From NCBI GenBank assembly GCA_946184195.1, contig CAMHEP010000003.1, positions 1 to 28,727 on the forward strand: a DNA stretch of 28,727 bases, written 5' to 3'. Below, piece by piece: positions 1 through 9,400 of this stretch (within the stretch, counting starts at the first letter, position 1; each line of letters starts with the position of its first letter). Under the pieces are notes generated by a model. The model had not been told where the DNA came from. It ran no database searches and worked only from the letters and a program-made list of their open reading frames with translations. Made by a program: the position numbers and the translations under genes. The DNA comes from an uncultured Bacteroidales bacterium (GTDB lineage Bacteria > Bacteroidota > Bacteroidia > Bacteroidales > Paludibacteraceae).

Positions 1-19
1 TCCTACCAATAATTTCTTT

Positions 20-57
20 GAGGCGATGTCACCTATGTGGCACCGCCTCTCTTTTTA
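20..57 (+). terminator. Intrinsic terminator of an upstream gene outside the window
   Basis: Six perfect pairs (GAGGCG at 20-25 with CGCCTC at 44-49) enclose an inner stem (TG/CA, a T-G wobble, CAC/GTG) and a CTAT loop. A T-rich run follows at 50-57. The geometry is that of a Rho-independent terminator on the + strand. The gene it serves would lie to the left of the window. Confidence 0.75.
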
Positions 58-119
58 TTCCTATTTTTATGCAAATATTCACAAAAATGCAGTTTTTTCT
101 TACTTTTTTGCATAAAAAC

Positions 120-150
120 TTGTGATTTTCGAGAAAAAATAGTAACTTTG
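120..150 (+). promoter_or_regulatory. Bacteroidota-type promoter of the 1037-aa surface protein gene
   Basis: TTG at 120-122 is followed by a 20-nt spacer and TAACTTTG at 143-150. This fits the known Bacteroidota consensus for the primary sigma factor (-33 TTTG, -7 TAnnTTTG). Transcription would start near 157, about 40 nt before the ATG at 198. The surrounding DNA is AT-rich. Confidence 0.65.
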
Positions 151-197
151 CACGCTTTTTTGTATCAAAAATCGAAAATGCATAAGGTATAAAGAAG

Positions 198-3100
198 ATG
201 AAACGTGTTTCCTTCATAGTGCTACTTCTGCTGTTTGTCTCTGTCCTCAGAGCGCAAACGCTGACTACCTATTCCTGCGATTTTGAGGATCTGCTGGAGG
301 TCTCGCAGTGGCAGATGAATGTGGGTGACCGTGGACCAAGTTGTGCTAACCATTGGTATTGTGGCGCCGCCGGTAGTTTTGGTATGAACTCTACTGCGGG
401 ACTTTATGTATCTGGAGGAAAGGATGCGGATACACTATCCAATAACTATGTGAATGCATTGGGAAATCGTATCACCGGTGAATTTGTTACATCCTATCGG
501 TATGTCGACTTGGCTGATGGGCAGTATACCCTCGTATTCGATTGGATGGGCAATGGTACCACCGATGATGCGTTGTATGTCGTATGGATAAATCAGTCAG
601 AGATCACGAACGGGGCAATACGTGCCATCATTTCCAATAATACAGCGGCTGCGGCTCCTGCCTATTGTACGGAAACGTATAAACACAGAGGTGCATCCTC
701 TTGGCGAAGTGTCTCCACGTCTATCAATGTGAGTGGTGGTGAAGGTGGTAATATCGTGGTAGTGTGGTTCACTAAGGCAGGAACAACTCCTATGAATCCG
801 AGTGGAGCTGTGGACAATATATCTATTTTTCAAGGTACATGTGCGGCTCCTACATCGGTAGCATACAATGGAAACACCTCGTCATTGACATGGCAGGGTA
901 ATGCTAATTCCTACGATGTGATAATGTATAATGTCAATACCGAGGCGTTATCATCTTTCACAGGTGTTACTACAACGTCAGCTGCATTAGGCACGTTGAC
1001 CGAAGAGGGTATGTACAATTTCTATGTGCGGTCCGTGCGTGATGAAAATGCACATAGTGAATGGGTCTTTACAAGCAAGTTTGTTTGGATAAAAGGAGCT
1101 CGCTGTATAGATATTTTTGATCTTACTCCTGATAATTCAGGTGCAGCCAAGTGCTACTCGGGATCTACGGAGAGTCTCAAGTTAAGTTCTGGTCAGGTGG
1201 ATTATGGCTATGCAGATGAGCGCTCGCTTCATACGATTCATTATGTGCAAGGTGAAACTGACCCACGTACGGGTAATAGACTCCGTACGATTCCTGAGGG
1301 CGAAATCGCATCTATCCGTTTAGGTGGATATTGGGATACTAAGGGAAATATGAGTTCGACGATTGAATATCAATATAATGTACAGGCGGGCGTAAGTGAT
1401 ATTCTCGAACTTAAGTACGCCTCTGTACTCGAATACGCGGACTATCATGGTGAGTCCGAAGAGGCTCGTTTTAAGTTGGAGGTACTCCGTAATGGACAGG
1501 TGATTGATGCGTGTGCTCAAGGAGACTTCAAAGCAGGTTTTGGCGAAACTAGTTCATGGCACGTCTACAACTATAAACCAGATGAGGTGATGTATTGGAA
1601 CGACTGGCAGACGATTGCTGTTAGTTTGCGTAATTATGTCGGACAGACTCTGACGATTCGTCTTACTTCTTATAGTTGTACAGCTACAATCCATAGTGGA
1701 TATGCATATTTTACTTTAAGTTGTCGTGGCGGTGACTTGCAGGGTATAGCTTGTGGAGACTTCTCTACCGACCACTTCGAGGCGCCGGAAGGATTTAACT
1801 ACCGTTGGTATCGCGAGGATGACCCGTATATGAATGTTTTGAGTACGGATCGTGTATTTAATATAGATGCAGACGATCCTAATATTTATTTGGTAGATTT
1901 GGTATCGCTCACTCGCTCGCAATGCTATTATACCCTTGAGGCTAACCCTAACCCGCGTTTCCCGCAGGCTCGTGGCTCGCTTTTGCGTACCACTACCGGC
2001 AATTGCCAACAGACTGCCTATTTCTCGCAGGATAGCCGTGTCGTTCGTATCAATCGCCTAACACGTGACTCATCTTTCGTGGACGAACCCGTCGAGTCGG
2101 TTATTTGGAACTTTGGTGATGGCTCAGACCCTGTAGAGTCAATGGATGCAACTGTTTCGCATGTGTTCCCCGCTGAAGGTGGTGAATACGATGTGACGGT
2201 GACGGCTACCATGTCGAATGGTATATGCGAGGATACGCATCTCATACATATCTCTCTGCCTGACCTCACATCGCCTGATACACGGGATACAACTCATATA
2301 TGTGGCGAGGGCATTGATCGCATTGATACCATAGTTCGTACCAATACCCATGGTTGCGAATATATGGAGTTGCACCACTATTACTATCATTCTACCTTTG
2401 ATACACTCTATGAGGAACGTATGTGCGAAGGTGGACGCTATTTCTTCCCAGGTAATAGACGCTATTATACCCATTCGGTGGATACTGCGCTCAATCTGAA
2501 GACGATTTATGGTTGCGATAGTATCATTCGTTTGAAACTGATTGTTGACCCGAAACTCATTGTTGAATATCCGTCTGAAGCACGTGTCTGCCTGGAAGAT
2601 TCCTATTTTGAGATACCTTATCAGGTCGTCTCCGGAGCAATGGATAGTATCCATGTCTACTTCTCCGAACGCGATTGTGAGCGCGGGTTCCAGCCTGTCT
2701 ATGCTTTCGCAAATGGCGAAGATATTCGTATCGATATACCCGATAATCTCTATCCCGATAACTATCAGATCCGACTTGAGTTCGGTGGCGAGCGTTGTTT
2801 CATGGAGCCGCAGTCGGCTACTCTCATGATGCTCTACAAAACGAACATCCTCTATTGGAATGATGGTTTCATCTCCATTCAGAATGCAGACTATAATGGG
2901 GGTAACTTCGAATTCGTGGCATACGAATGGTATCGTAACGGCGTGCGCCTGGAGACCAACCAGTCCTATGTGCCTACTACGGTAGACGATATAGATGCTG
3001 TCTTCGAACTGCGCTTAATGCGTCGGAATGAGAACTATTATATTGAGTCCTGTCCTCTCGTCTATAATCCCTATACGGCGGTTGAAGAGGTGTATGCCGG

Positions 3101-3311
3101 TGGTCTGCCGCTTTATCCTACTTATGTGGAGCGCGGTGGCTCTATAACCGTAGCTGCCGGTGATGGATTCTCTGTCTATTCGGTATTGGGGGCTCGTGTG
3201 GCTCGCTATGAGGCATCCGACAGCGAGCGTACTTTCGCCGCTCCTGCACATAATGGGGTATATATAGTTGTTTTTGATTCTAAACAATCGACACAAATCA
3301 TTGTTCACTAA
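198..3311 (+). CDS. Secreted multidomain protein with PKD domain and T9SS-type C-terminal tail
   Basis: The 1037-aa protein starts with a Sec signal peptide (hydrophobic residues 6-17, cleavage near LRA-Q at 19-20). Visible parts in order: a MAM/choice-of-anchor-J-like beta-sandwich (about 26-212, starting CDFEDLLEVSQW), an FnIII-like domain (about 215-298), a long unassigned beta-rich region, a PKD domain with the WNFGDGSD signature (about 632-700), and two GCxS-type motifs of the kind common in Bacteroidota surface proteins (THGCEYMEL, YGCDSIIRL, about 695-785). The last ~75 residues (about 960-1037) carry VYSVLGARV and HNGVYIVVF, which fit a type A T9SS sorting tail. The protein is probably cell-surface attached or released. 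No catalytic motif was seen, so a binding or adhesion role is inferred. It is first in a likely three-gene operon. Confidence 0.85.
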   Translation: MKRVSFIVLLLLFVSVLRAQTLTTYSCDFEDLLEVSQWQMNVGDRGPSCANHWYCGAAGSFGMNSTAGLYVSGGKDADTLSNNYVNALGNRITGEFVTSYRYVDLADGQYTLVFDWMGNGTTDDALYVVWINQSEITNGAIRAIISNNTAAAAPAYCTETYKHRGASSWRSVSTSINVSGGEGGNIVVVWFTKAGTTPMNPSGAVDNISIFQGTCAAPTSVAYNGNTSSLTWQGNANSYDVIMYNVNTEALSSFTGVTTTSAALGTLTEEGMYNFYVRSVRDENAHSEWVFTSKFVWIKGARCIDIFDLTPDNSGAAKCYSGSTESLKLSSGQVDYGYADERSLHTIHYVQGETDPRTGNRLRTIPEGEIASIRLGGYWDTKGNMSSTIEYQYNVQAGVSDILELKYASVLEYADYHGESEEARFKLEVLRNGQVIDACAQGDFKAGFGETSSWHVYNYKPDEVMYWNDWQTIAVSLRNYVGQTLTIRLTSYSCTATIHSGYAYFTLSCRGGDLQGIACGDFSTDHFEAPEGFNYRWYREDDPYMNVLSTDRVFNIDADDPNIYLVDLVSLTRSQCYYTLEANPNPRFPQARGSLLRTTTGNCQQTAYFSQDSRVVRINRLTRDSSFVDEPVESVIWNFGDGSDPVESMDATVSHVFPAEGGEYDVTVTATMSNGICEDTHLIHISLPDLTSPDTRDTTHICGEGIDRIDTIVRTNTHGCEYMELHHYYYHSTFDTLYEERMCEGGRYFFPGNRRYYTHSVDTALNLKTIYGCDSIIRLKLIVDPKLIVEYPSEARVCLEDSYFEIPYQVVSGAMDSIHVYFSERDCERGFQPVYAFANGEDIRIDIPDNLYPDNYQIRLEFGGERCFMEPQSATLMMLYKTNILYWNDGFISIQNADYNGGNFEFVAYEWYRNGVRLETNQSYVPTTVDDIDAVFELRLMRRNENYYIESCPLVYNPYTAVEEVYAGGLPLYPTYVERGGSITVAAGDGFSVYSVLGARVARYEASDSERTFAAPAHNGVYIVVFDSKQSTQIIVH

Positions 3312-4281
3312 TCGTTACATAGGGTCTCGTCTATATGTCTCAATCATAGTATTGGGCATGCTTTTTAGTACAGTGGCGGTTCGTGCTGCGGGGACATCCC
3401 ATTTCTTGGGTGTATCTGTCGGTATGGGCACATCCCTTTCCCTCAATGGGGGCGATGCCGTCAAGGTAAAGCCCGGATTTGACGGGCAGGCATCCTTTTC
3501 CTATGAGGTGGTGAATAGTGGATTCTTCTTCAATGTCGGTGTGGGGGCTGATTATCAACTCACCCGAGAGGGATTAGCGGGTACGATGGTAGACCAATAT
3601 GGTCGTGTGGATAAATGGGGAGCACCGATATGGTATCGCTGGATTTATAACGATTATCGGGAAGCACAACATACTCTATATGCTTCGTTACCTATCCAAT
3701 TGGGGTATATTATTAAGGATCGCGTGTATATAGGGGTTGGAGCTAAGTTCACCCTACCTCTATGGAATCAATACGAAGTGTCCACTCGTCTCTATACCGA
3801 GGGTGAATACGTAAATCTAATTGCACCCATTTCACGTAATGTGCCATCCTATGGCTACTACGCCGAGGATGACTATTCCTCCAAAGGAACCTATGTGGGG
3901 GCAACAGCGTATGTGTCACCTACTATAGAAGTGGGTGCTCAACTGCCTGTCACACGCAAGGTCTCGTGCCGTATCGGACTCTTTGCCGAATATGCGATAC
4001 CTTTCCTTGGCTCGCATGAGGTAGTGCCCGCTCTGGTGGACTATTCCTCCGTGGATTTGAATGTACAGACGCAAAACCAAGACAACCTGCGTGAGAATCT
4101 TCACTTCGTCTCACTCATGAATGCGGCACTGAATTCCACCTTTATAGAACATGGAGGAGAAAGTCTTTACAAGGGACTGAGTCAAAACTTATCCATCGGG
4201 GTGAAAGCGACATTCCGTTTTGATGTGACGAAGAAATCCTATCCTTGCCGTTGTGCGGGACATTATAGAAATAATAGATAA
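3268..4281 (+). CDS. Predicted outer-membrane beta-barrel protein
   Basis: This 337-aa frame overlaps the preceding gene by 44 nt from the ATG at 3268. A hydrophobic segment (about residues 23-40) ends in AVRAA, a good signal-peptidase site, but lies unusually far from that ATG. The true start may be the TTG at 3301, which gives a normal signal peptide, or the ATG at 3358. The mature part alternates short amphipathic strands rich in Gly, Tyr and Val (GVSVGMGTSLSL, FFFNVGVGADYQL, YIGVGAKFTLPL, CRIGLFAEYAI, SIGVKATFRFDV), as in an outer-membrane barrel. No exact family was recognised. It sits between a T9SS-like cargo gene and an OmpA gene, which recalls PorP/SprF partner barrels, but similarity to them was not established. 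Confidence 0.7.
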   Translation: MFLILNNRHKSLFTNRYIGSRLYVSIIVLGMLFSTVAVRAAGTSHFLGVSVGMGTSLSLNGGDAVKVKPGFDGQASFSYEVVNSGFFFNVGVGADYQLTREGLAGTMVDQYGRVDKWGAPIWYRWIYNDYREAQHTLYASLPIQLGYIIKDRVYIGVGAKFTLPLWNQYEVSTRLYTEGEYVNLIAPISRNVPSYGYYAEDDYSSKGTYVGATAYVSPTIEVGAQLPVTRKVSCRIGLFAEYAIPFLGSHEVVPALVDYSSVDLNVQTQNQDNLRENLHFVSLMNAALNSTFIEHGGESLYKGLSQNLSIGVKATFRFDVTKKSYPCRCAGHYRNNR

Positions 4282-4295
4282 TTACTTACCTGCTT

Positions 4296-6275
4296 ATGAA
4301 AAGAAATATACTTAGTTTGACCTCTATCGTCTTATGCGCATTGCTTCTTCTTTCGCCGGATATGGCTGCGCAAGCAAGGCGTTCCAATACAAATAATCGC
4401 TCAACGTCCAATCGCTCGACTGCCAATCGCAATACGACAGGGCGTAATACTTCTCGTGGCTCTTCTTCCCAGAAGTGGGCTAAGAATAAACTCGACCTCT
4501 ATCAGATTCACAACTTCTCAATGTGGGGTGGAGCAGGTTATAGCGGATTGGTCAATTCTTACAACAACGACAATGCTTCGAAGTTCATTGGCGGCGGAGG
4601 TGGACTGATTGGTGTCGGCTACGAGTGGCACTACAAGAAGTTTATGCTCACCCTGGGTCCCGAGTTCCGTATCTTCTCCTCGCAGGATAATGTGTCCTTC
4701 GGCGGTGAGAATCCGTTTGCAGTACCTTTTAAGGAAGGTATGGATATGGAGAAACTACTGCCGGGTCATACGAAATACTACGACTTCGCGAACTTCCGTG
4801 AGACCCAGGCGGTAGGTCAGATTATGCTGCCTATCCTCCTCGGTGCTCAGTTTAACGACTTATCCGTACCTATCTATTTCTTGGCAGGTGCCAAGGTTGG
4901 GTACACCCTCCTGCATAACTTTACGCAGCGTGCAGATTTAAAAACGACTCTGAATGATCCTTGGGCAGTCGACCCGTCTTGGTATGGTGTGCGTGATTTA
5001 CGTACCACATCGTACAAAGCTACCGGCAAGAATGATATGGGACTTGATGTGGCTCTCTCGGCAGAGATAGGTGTTAATCTCAATCCTTTCTTTGGCGAAG
5101 AGTGGAATGCGAATAACGAGGAACGCAAGCACCCGTGGCATTTGCGTGCGGCCCTCTTCGTGGACTATGGTCTTCCGCTCACAGAGTTAGGAACACCGGC
5201 TGATATGGTGGCAGTAGACGAGTCTACTGCTAAGTCTATCTCTCTCCATCAGTCGTATTATGCTACTTCTAAACTTAATTCGCTCCTTGTAGGTGCTAAG
5301 TTCACAGCTGTACTCCAACTCACAAAACCCAAACAGATGAAACCGCAGAACCCCTATCTGGTACTGCAACTCATCAACGGACGTACCGGCAAGGCTATGA
5401 CCGGCAATGATGCGCGGGCAAATGTGGAGATTACCAACCTCAAGAATGGACGCGTCATGAAACGTGTCACGAATGGTAAAGGTATGATCATCCAACGTTC
5501 TGCACCGGGTAACTATCAGGTGGCTGTACAGAAAGATGGTTTCTTGCCCTACCAACCCTTTGAGCACGAACTAATCACCGGCGAGAATAACAATCTCAAG
5601 CAAAAGATTGATACTACGAAGGTTATCCTCTATCCTGAACCGGTCTTCACCTTTACGGTCAAGAACGAGAAGGATGGCTCGTCGGTACATGCACATATCT
5701 CAATTATCGATACCCTTACCGGTTCAACGGTCATGAAGTCCGAGGCTTTACGCGGCTCCGGTTCGATGAAGTTGCCGGTGGGTGACACCTACTATAGCGC
5801 TATGGTTGAGGCTAAGGACTATAAGACCCGTATCTTCGCTATTGGTACACAGGGCTTGGATGATATTCATCGTGATTTCTTACTCGAGAAGATTATCCGC
5901 AAGCGTACCTTCATCATCCGCAACCTCTTCTTTGCTTCCGACCAAACGGATATCCTTCCTGAGTCGGAGCCGGCGTTGCAAGAGCTATTCGAGTTCCTTA
6001 ACTCCAATCCGGATATCCGTGTGCGTCTAACCGGTCATACCGACTGGATTGGTACGGACCAAGCCAACCAGATTCTCTCCGAGGGACGTGCCGCCAGTGT
6101 GAAACGCTCGATGGTGGAGCGCGGTATTGATGCCGACCGTATCGAGACCCTCGGTCTGGGCGAAAGCCAACCTATTGACACCAACGAGACGGAAACTGGT
6201 CGTCAGAATAACCGCCGCGTAGAGTGCACAATCATCTCCGGCGAACTGAGCGAAACCAGCAAATTGGCTGAATAA
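4296..6275 (+). CDS. OmpA-family outer-membrane protein with peptidoglycan-binding domain
   Basis: The 659-aa protein has a signal peptide (cleavage near MAAQA, about residue 25). A low-complexity linker rich in Asn, Arg, Ser and Thr (28-58) follows, built on an imperfect 5-residue repeat. Then come a beta-barrel-like region (about 70-345), two carboxypeptidase-regulatory-like beta domains (about 352-445 and 448-530) and a C-terminal OmpA domain (about 540-647). The OmpA domain shows TGHTDWIGT (579-587), LSEGRAASV (594-602) and QNNRRVE (637-643), including the conserved Asp583 and Arg598 expected to contact diaminopimelate of peptidoglycan. The gene starts 14 nt after the barrel gene and is probably co-transcribed. 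A role in anchoring the envelope, or a surface assembly, to the cell wall is inferred from the family. Confidence 0.9.
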   Translation: MKRNILSLTSIVLCALLLLSPDMAAQARRSNTNNRSTSNRSTANRNTTGRNTSRGSSSQKWAKNKLDLYQIHNFSMWGGAGYSGLVNSYNNDNASKFIGGGGGLIGVGYEWHYKKFMLTLGPEFRIFSSQDNVSFGGENPFAVPFKEGMDMEKLLPGHTKYYDFANFRETQAVGQIMLPILLGAQFNDLSVPIYFLAGAKVGYTLLHNFTQRADLKTTLNDPWAVDPSWYGVRDLRTTSYKATGKNDMGLDVALSAEIGVNLNPFFGEEWNANNEERKHPWHLRAALFVDYGLPLTELGTPADMVAVDESTAKSISLHQSYYATSKLNSLLVGAKFTAVLQLTKPKQMKPQNPYLVLQLINGRTGKAMTGNDARANVEITNLKNGRVMKRVTNGKGMIIQRSAPGNYQVAVQKDGFLPYQPFEHELITGENNNLKQKIDTTKVILYPEPVFTFTVKNEKDGSSVHAHISIIDTLTGSTVMKSEALRGSGSMKLPVGDTYYSAMVEAKDYKTRIFAIGTQGLDDIHRDFLLEKIIRKRTFIIRNLFFASDQTDILPESEPALQELFEFLNSNPDIRVRLTGHTDWIGTDQANQILSEGRAASVKRSMVERGIDADRIETLGLGESQPIDTNETETGRQNNRRVECTIISGELSETSKLAE

Positions 6276-6317
6276 ATATTCAGTTATACAGTAAAATTAC
6301 AAAAAGTGTAAATAATA

Positions 6318-6349
6318 TTTGTATATGTTTACATTTTTTTGTAATTTTG
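6318..6349 (+). promoter_or_regulatory. Bacteroidota-type promoter of the 1960-aa surface protein gene
   Basis: TTTG at 6318-6321, a 20-nt spacer and TAATTTTG at 6342-6349 match the -33/-7 consensus. Transcription would start near 6356, leaving an untranslated leader of about 80 nt before the ATG at 6437. This is the best-matching promoter in the 161-bp gap and indicates independent transcription from the OmpA gene. Confidence 0.7.
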
Positions 6350-6436
6350 CACGATTTTGTTACCATTGTGTAACTGATTACTGATGAATGCCTATATTTT
6401 TGTCAACCCTAATATTAACTTAAAAATTTTACGCTT

Positions 6437-9400
6437 ATGAGAAAAATTACTCAAAAGTTCCTATTCCTTTTCATAGCACTATGGTGTTTTATGGGAGTGA
6501 ATACCTTGAGAGCTGAGCAACTCACCATCAATGATGGTAGCTCCACTAATCTCTATGTGCCTATTTATGGTTATTATGCAGACACAAGTGGTAAATCTCA
6601 GTTTGTTGTTCCTTCAGGTGATATTGCTGATATCGCCGGTGGTTCGATTTCAGGATTAACATTCTATGCAAATTCTGATTTTGCATTTACTGCAATCTGG
6701 GATGTGCGTTTGATGGAGACTGAATCTGCAAGTGTATCAACTGCTTTTTTAGATGTGACATCAGCAACATTAGTGTACACAGGCACTATAACAATTGTTA
6801 ATCGTGTCGCAAGTATTACATTTGATACTCCTTTTGAGTATTCGGGTGATGCTAATTTGTTAATTGAGATATCGTTGAAGACAACAGGTAATTGTAGTTC
6901 AACCTCCGGTCCTTTATGGTATGGTGTGTCTACAGGTACAAGTAGAGGCGGTTCCGGTTATTCCCCAAGTTCTCAATCATTCCTTCCGAAAACAACATTT
7001 GAGTATTCTGCGGGATCTACTTCAGCATGTGTAAAACCGGCTAATCTTAGCTTAAATAGTATCACCGCTGATGAGGCTTCTTTCAAGTGGGAAGGTGGCG
7101 AAAATGTGTTCCAATGGCAATATCTCTTGAAATCGAAGGGTGAGATTTTGGCTGATGAGGATTGGGAAAATGCAGAATGGGCTGATGATACAGAGGCAGT
7201 AATACCCGGTTTGGAGCCTATCAGTGAATATGTCTTCTATGTACGTTCGTATTGCGGTGATGAAGATATATCTCGTCCTGTATCGATTGCGTTTAAAACG
7301 CTTTGTGCACCGATTATGTCGATGCCGCAAGTATGGAATTTCGAAAACGCCGTTGCTAATGCATTACCTGATTGTTGGGGTAGATATCCTGCATCAGGCT
7401 CACGTCCTTCCGTATATGACAACAATGTCAATGCGCATAGTGGATCGAAATCCTTCTATTTCTATGGAGGCTCAATGCAGAACCCGCAAATGGCAATCTT
7501 CCCTGAAATGGAGGGAATAGAGCTGAATACGCTGCAGTTATCCTTATGGTATAAGCATAACTCTGCGGATGCAAGTTACGGAGACTTAGAGGTCGGCTAT
7601 ATTGATGAGGCTGATTCCACGTTCCATAGCATAGCTCTCTTACCGAAAACTACTTCCTATGATTCGGTTGCTATCCTTCTTAGTGAGGTGCCTTCGGATG
7701 CTTTCCGTTTGGCTCTTCGTTATGCAGGTGGTACTTCTTCTTATGGTTCGCTGTATGTGGATGATATTGAACTCCAATTTGCACCTGTATGCCCCAACTT
7801 GGCAAGTTTAAGTATAAGTAATATAGAGCGTCGTAGCTTGGTTGCAACAATCTCGACTATTTATCAATCTGCTCAAAAAGATTTTGAGATAGTATGCTCT
7901 GCTGCTGAAATGAGTGACATCGAGTTGGAGGCTGCCGACAAACTATCGCTCAATGATACCAATGCCATTCGTATCTCCGGTCTTGAGCGTGAGACTCTAT
8001 ACCATATCTATGCTCGTGCCGTATGTGGCGGTGATCATAGTGAGTGGATAACTGCTCAAGCTACCACCTTGGGGTTGGAAGTTTGTGGAGATGAAGTAGC
8101 AATTGGCAATGGCTCTTATGACGATTATGGTCCTATTTGCGGATACTATGGTTATGAGCGTAACGGATATATCTTTACTCCGGAAGATGGACTTGTTGCC
8201 GGCAAGATTGCGGCATTGGCATGGCAATACTCTACTGTCGCAACGATAGAGACAAAGATATATATTAAGAATACAAATGCAACAACATTTGAAACATCGC
8301 TTGTTTGGAACGAACTCATTGCAGATGCTGAATTGGTATTTGATAATTCGATTGCGTTAAAGACAGGATGGAATACCATTAATTTCTCCACTTTGTTTAA
8401 TTATACAGGTGGTAATATTATGGTGTTAGTGGCATCTAATGCCGGCGGTAGTGGTGGTAAATCGGCAAAGGCATATTATACTCAAGTGTCCGGCGCAACA
8501 AATCACTTCTATATCCGCAAGGATAGTAGTATTGATGATGACACAACTCTCTCAAGTTTCAGTACAAAGGGCGTAGACGGAAAACGTCATAACATTAAGT
8601 TTGTTACCTGTCACACAGCTGAGGCTTGTCCGGCAATAACCGACCTGTCATATGAACTGATTGGTAGTGGTATTGACGAGGCCGTACTTCGTTGGAATAT
8701 AGCAGATGCTGATTACCTTAGTGGATTTGATGTGATTCTTAGTGAAACCGAAATTGCTGACTTTGAAGGCGTTGAGCCTACATATGCAAATATTCAAGTT
8801 GATTCAATAGATCTTAAGAATCTCTCGGCCTCGACTCATTATTATGCATATGTGCGTGCTATATGCCAAGCAGAAGGGCATGACGAAGGAAACTCTACTT
8901 GGGTCGGTGTGGACTTTGAGACATTAGCCGATTGCCCCGCTGTGGTAAATCTTTATGCAGGATTGATTGATAAGAACAAAGCTGAAGTGATGTGGAATCT
9001 TGCCTTCGAGGGTCAAGAGAAACACTTCCAATATGTCCTTTCGACCGAGGAACTGGACGATGCAGCACTTGAGGCAGCTTCCCATATTGCCGTTGATGAT
9101 ACTACCTACATTCAGCTTCCTGACCTTGCATACGAGCAGGAATATCATCTCTATGTGGCAAGTGTCTGCGGTTCTGCTCACTCTGCATATAGCCATATTT
9201 CCTTTACGACTCTTCCTGTTTGCCAGGCTGTAGATTCCCTTCTGGCTACTCGCGTGGAGCATAACCGTGTAGAACTGACATGGGAAAGCCCCGAGTTCGC
9301 TACCGCTGAGCAATGGGAAGTGGGTATCGTTGGTGACGAGGCTTTGGCACAGATTGTCCGTGACCGCCATGCTATCCTCTTTGGACTCAATGCAGAGACT

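Noticed and set aside
29..217. A 62-codon frame on the - strand at the left edge
   Set aside because: It runs through the promoter and the leader of the + strand gene, and its translation is low-complexity from AT-rich DNA.
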